DNA of 32,992 nucleotides, from assembly GCA_011390135.1 (NCBI GenBank), contig JAABSZ010000018.1, forward strand, positions 1 through 32,992, written 5' to 3'. The translations under genes and the position numbers were made by a program. The notes beneath the pieces are model-generated. The model saw nothing but the letters and a program-made list of their open reading frames with translations. It was not told the DNA's origin and did no database searches. Numbering within the stretch: the first letter of the stretch is position 1; the number at the start of each line of letters is the position of its first letter. This document shows, piece by piece, positions 30,951 through 32,992 of the stretch. Source of the DNA: JAABSP01 sp011390135 (GTDB lineage Bacteria; Desulfobacterota; Desulfobacteria; Desulfobacterales; JAABSP01).

Positions 30951-32831
30951 ATGAGCCGGAAAGAGGAAAACAGAACCATTACCAAAGATGGTCAACTGCT
31001 GCTGGAGAAGGCGCATCGGGACGGCGTGGTGACGGCGTGGGATCGGCATGAGGCTCAGCAGCCCCACTGCGGCTACTGCGAGATGGGGTTGAGCTGCCGC
31101 ATCTGCGTAATGGGGCCCTGCCGGATCGATCCTTTTAAAGAGGGCCCCCAGGTCGGGGTCTGCGGCGCGGATGCCGATATCATCGTGGCCAGAAATCTGG
31201 GGCGGATGATCGCGGCCGGCGCGGCCTCTCATTCGGATCATGGCCGGGATCTGGTGGAGGTGCTGGAGAATGTGGCACTTGGGAAGGGCGAGGGATACGG
31301 CATTAAAGATGAGGTGAAGCTGAAGAAGGTCGCGGCCGAATACGGGATCTCCGCAGAGGGCAAGGATGTGAGAATGATCGCGGGAGAGCTGGCCCATGCC
31401 ATGCAGGAGGATTACGGGACCCGGAAGAAGGCGCTGACGTTGATTTCCCGGGCTCCGGAAAAGCGCCGGGAGATCTGGAAGAAGCTGGGGATCGTTCCGC
31501 GGGGCATCGACCGGGAGACTTCGGAGATGATGCACAGAACCCACATGGGGGTGGACAATGATTGGGTGAGCATCCTGCTCCATGCCATGAGAAACGCGCT
31601 TTCCGATGGCTGGGGCGGCTCCCTGATCGCATCGGAGGTCTCCGACATCCTCTTCGGGACGCCGCAGCCGAAACCGACTTCGGCCAATGTCGGGGTGCTG
31701 AAAGAGGACGAGGTCAACATCATTGTTCACGGGCACAATCCGGTGGTTTCCGAGATGGTGCTGCTGGCGGCCGGCTCCGATGAATTGCTGGATCTGGCAA
31801 AGGAGAAGGGGGCAAAGGGGATCAATCTGGCCGGGGTCTGCTGCACGGGCAATGAGCTGCTGATGCGGCATGGGGTTCCCATGGCCGGGAATCATCTGAC
31901 AACGGAGCTGGTGCTGGCCACGGGCGCTGTCGAGATGATGATCGTCGATTATCAGTGCATTATGCCCTCACTGGGAACGGTGGCATCCTGCTACCATACA
32001 AAGATGATCAGCACCAGCGACAAGGCCAAATTTCCCGGAATGGAGCATCGGGAATTTAATCCGGACAATGCCCGGGAGATGGCACAAGCCTTGGTAAAAG
32101 AGGCGGTGGAGAATTACGGGAAACGGGGAGAGGTCTATCTGCCGGTGGAGCCGGTGGATGCGGTGGGTGGATTTTCGGTGGAGGCCATTCTGGGCGCTTT
32201 AGGGGGAACGCCGGGGCCCCTGCTGGATGCGATCAAGGCCGGGAAGATCCGGGGGGCCGCAGGTGTGGTGGGCTGCAACAACCCCAAGATCAAGCAGGAC
32301 TACGGCCATGTGACGCTGATTCGGCGGCTGATCGAGAATGATATTCTGGTGGTGGATACGGGGTGTGCGGCCGTGGCCACGGCAAAGGCGGGTTTGAAGA
32401 CGGCCGAGGCGGCCAGGTTTGCAGGGCCTGGGCTGCAGGAGATCTGCGGTGCGCTGAAGATTCCGCCGGTGCTCCATATGGGCAGTTGTGTGGACAATGT
32501 GCGGATTCTGATGCTGGCTTCGGCGCTGGCTGATGCTCTGGGGACGGACATCTGTGATCTTCCGATTGCGGGGGCTGCGCCGGAGTGGTATTCTGAAAAG
32601 GCGGCCGCGATCGGGACCTATTTTGTGGCTTCGGGGGTTTATACTGTGCTGGGGCCCATGCCGCCGATTACCGGGAGCATGAATGTGGTGAAGCTGCTGA
32701 CCCAGGGCCTGAATGATGTGGTCGGCGCGACTTTTGCAGTGGAGCCGGACCCGGAGAAGGCCGCAGTGCTGATTAGGCGGCATATTGAAGTGAAGAGAGA
32801 AAAACTGGGGCTCTCTTCGGTGAAGGTGTAA
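30951..32831 (+). CDS. cooS: Monofunctional Ni-CO dehydrogenase catalytic subunit CooS
   Basis: 626 residues, full length. Catalyses CO + H2O to CO2 + 2 e- + 2 H+ at a Ni-Fe-S C-cluster. C-cluster ligands are all present: His262 (HGHNP), Cys298 (CCTGNE), Cys336 (DYQCIMPS), Cys442 (VGCNNPK), Cys472 (DTGCA), Cys513 (GSCVDN). B-cluster Cys49, 52, 57 and 71. The D-cluster region is unusual: Cys40 and Cys43 (PHCGYC) are spaced CxxC, and the Cys normally just before the B-cluster Cys49 is Ser48, whereas classic CODHs have C-x7-C. The start is the ATG at 30951, 6 bases after GGAGG; an ATG at 30936 overlaps that site. No cooC or cooJ maturation gene follows in the remaining 160 bp, and no acetyl-CoA synthase genes are seen, so a respiratory or NAD(P)H-generating role is favoured. 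Confidence 0.97.
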   Translation: MSRKEENRTITKDGQLLLEKAHRDGVVTAWDRHEAQQPHCGYCEMGLSCRICVMGPCRIDPFKEGPQVGVCGADADIIVARNLGRMIAAGAASHSDHGRDLVEVLENVALGKGEGYGIKDEVKLKKVAAEYGISAEGKDVRMIAGELAHAMQEDYGTRKKALTLISRAPEKRREIWKKLGIVPRGIDRETSEMMHRTHMGVDNDWVSILLHAMRNALSDGWGGSLIASEVSDILFGTPQPKPTSANVGVLKEDEVNIIVHGHNPVVSEMVLLAAGSDELLDLAKEKGAKGINLAGVCCTGNELLMRHGVPMAGNHLTTELVLATGAVEMMIVDYQCIMPSLGTVASCYHTKMISTSDKAKFPGMEHREFNPDNAREMAQALVKEAVENYGKRGEVYLPVEPVDAVGGFSVEAILGALGGTPGPLLDAIKAGKIRGAAGVVGCNNPKIKQDYGHVTLIRRLIENDILVVDTGCAAVATAKAGLKTAEAARFAGPGLQEICGALKIPPVLHMGSCVDNVRILMLASALADALGTDICDLPIAGAAPEWYSEKAAAIGTYFVASGVYTVLGPMPPITGSMNVVKLLTQGLNDVVGATFAVEPDPEKAAVLIRRHIEVKREKLGLSSVKV

Positions 32832-32884
32832 AAAAGGACAAACGACCAAAAAGACAAAAAGGACATAAGGGACAAAGGACAGGA

Positions 32885-32966
32885 TGGACAAAAGGACGGA
32901 GAGAGAATCGGAGGGAGAACCGGAGAGAGAGCTGGACAAAAGGACGGACAGAGAATCGGAGAGAGA
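32885..32966 (+). repeat. Purine-rich region with 34-bp direct repeat after cooS
   Basis: From 32832 to the end the plus strand is nearly all A/G with scattered C (GGACAAA-type words). A 34-bp direct repeat occurs at 32885-32918 and 32933-32966 with two mismatches, starting TGGACAAAAGGACGGA. There is no gene or terminator hairpin in the last 161 bp. The unit looks like degenerate repeats of GGACAAA and GGAGAGA. Confidence 0.7.
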
Positions 32967-32992
32967 TTGTGGTTGAGGGGTTTGTTCCTCCC

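Noticed and set aside
30933..31895. Minus-strand 320-codon frame opposite cooS
   Set aside because: Antisense to cooS, whose metal ligands are all present on the plus strand.

Overview
The window comes from a GC-rich, anaerobic sulfate-reducing bacterium, most likely a Desulfobacterota (Desulfobacterales-like) lineage. That placement is inferred from gene content: a complete DsrMKJOP membrane complex, a full Rnf complex with a multiheme cytochrome c, a monofunctional Ni-CO dehydrogenase with CooF-type ferredoxin, and GatB. There are no rRNA or tRNA genes, insertion sequences or CRISPR arrays that I can see. It reads as chromosomal core and energy metabolism with a few accessory islands.

Layout. 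1-4124 (minus): the 5' part of a secreted beta-propeller-like protein, then a CheA kinase and a receiver/histidine-kinase hybrid. 4172-10988 (minus): a terminator and the operon pentaheme cytochrome - rnfC - D - G - E - A - B. RnfB carries a C-terminal GltD-type FAD/NAD(P)H oxidoreductase, while RnfC appears to have lost the glycine-rich nucleotide/flavin motif. 11194-14496 (plus): a good promoter and three genes I do not recognise (coiled-coil, helical soluble, and a C-terminally membrane-anchored protein with a hexapeptide minisatellite). 14474-18514 (minus): a mannose-1-phosphate guanylyltransferase with a degenerate isomerase cupin, and a large secreted DUF4091-type protein with a terminal dockerin. 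18688-24917 (plus): an IscU-like scaffold, a near-consensus promoter, an RsbRD_N protein, dsrMKJOP and a strong terminator. 25055-28850 (minus): a TerB-like protein, then gatB, a five-domain S1 protein and a small SHOCT-like protein. 29025-32831 (plus): FAD/NAD oxidoreductase - cooF-like - cooS, followed by a repetitive purine-rich tail.

How the parts fit. DsrMKJOP passes electrons between the menaquinone/periplasmic pools and DsrC trisulfide during sulfite reduction. Rnf couples ferredoxin and NAD(P)H to ion translocation. The CODH cluster feeds CO-derived electrons to ferredoxin and, through the flavoprotein, probably to NAD(P). The most unusual signal is the rearranged Rnf complex: the pyridine-nucleotide site seems to have moved from RnfC to an RnfB fusion, with a periplasmic cytochrome encoded first in the operon. 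The least understood DNA is the three-gene module at 11.2-14.5 kb.
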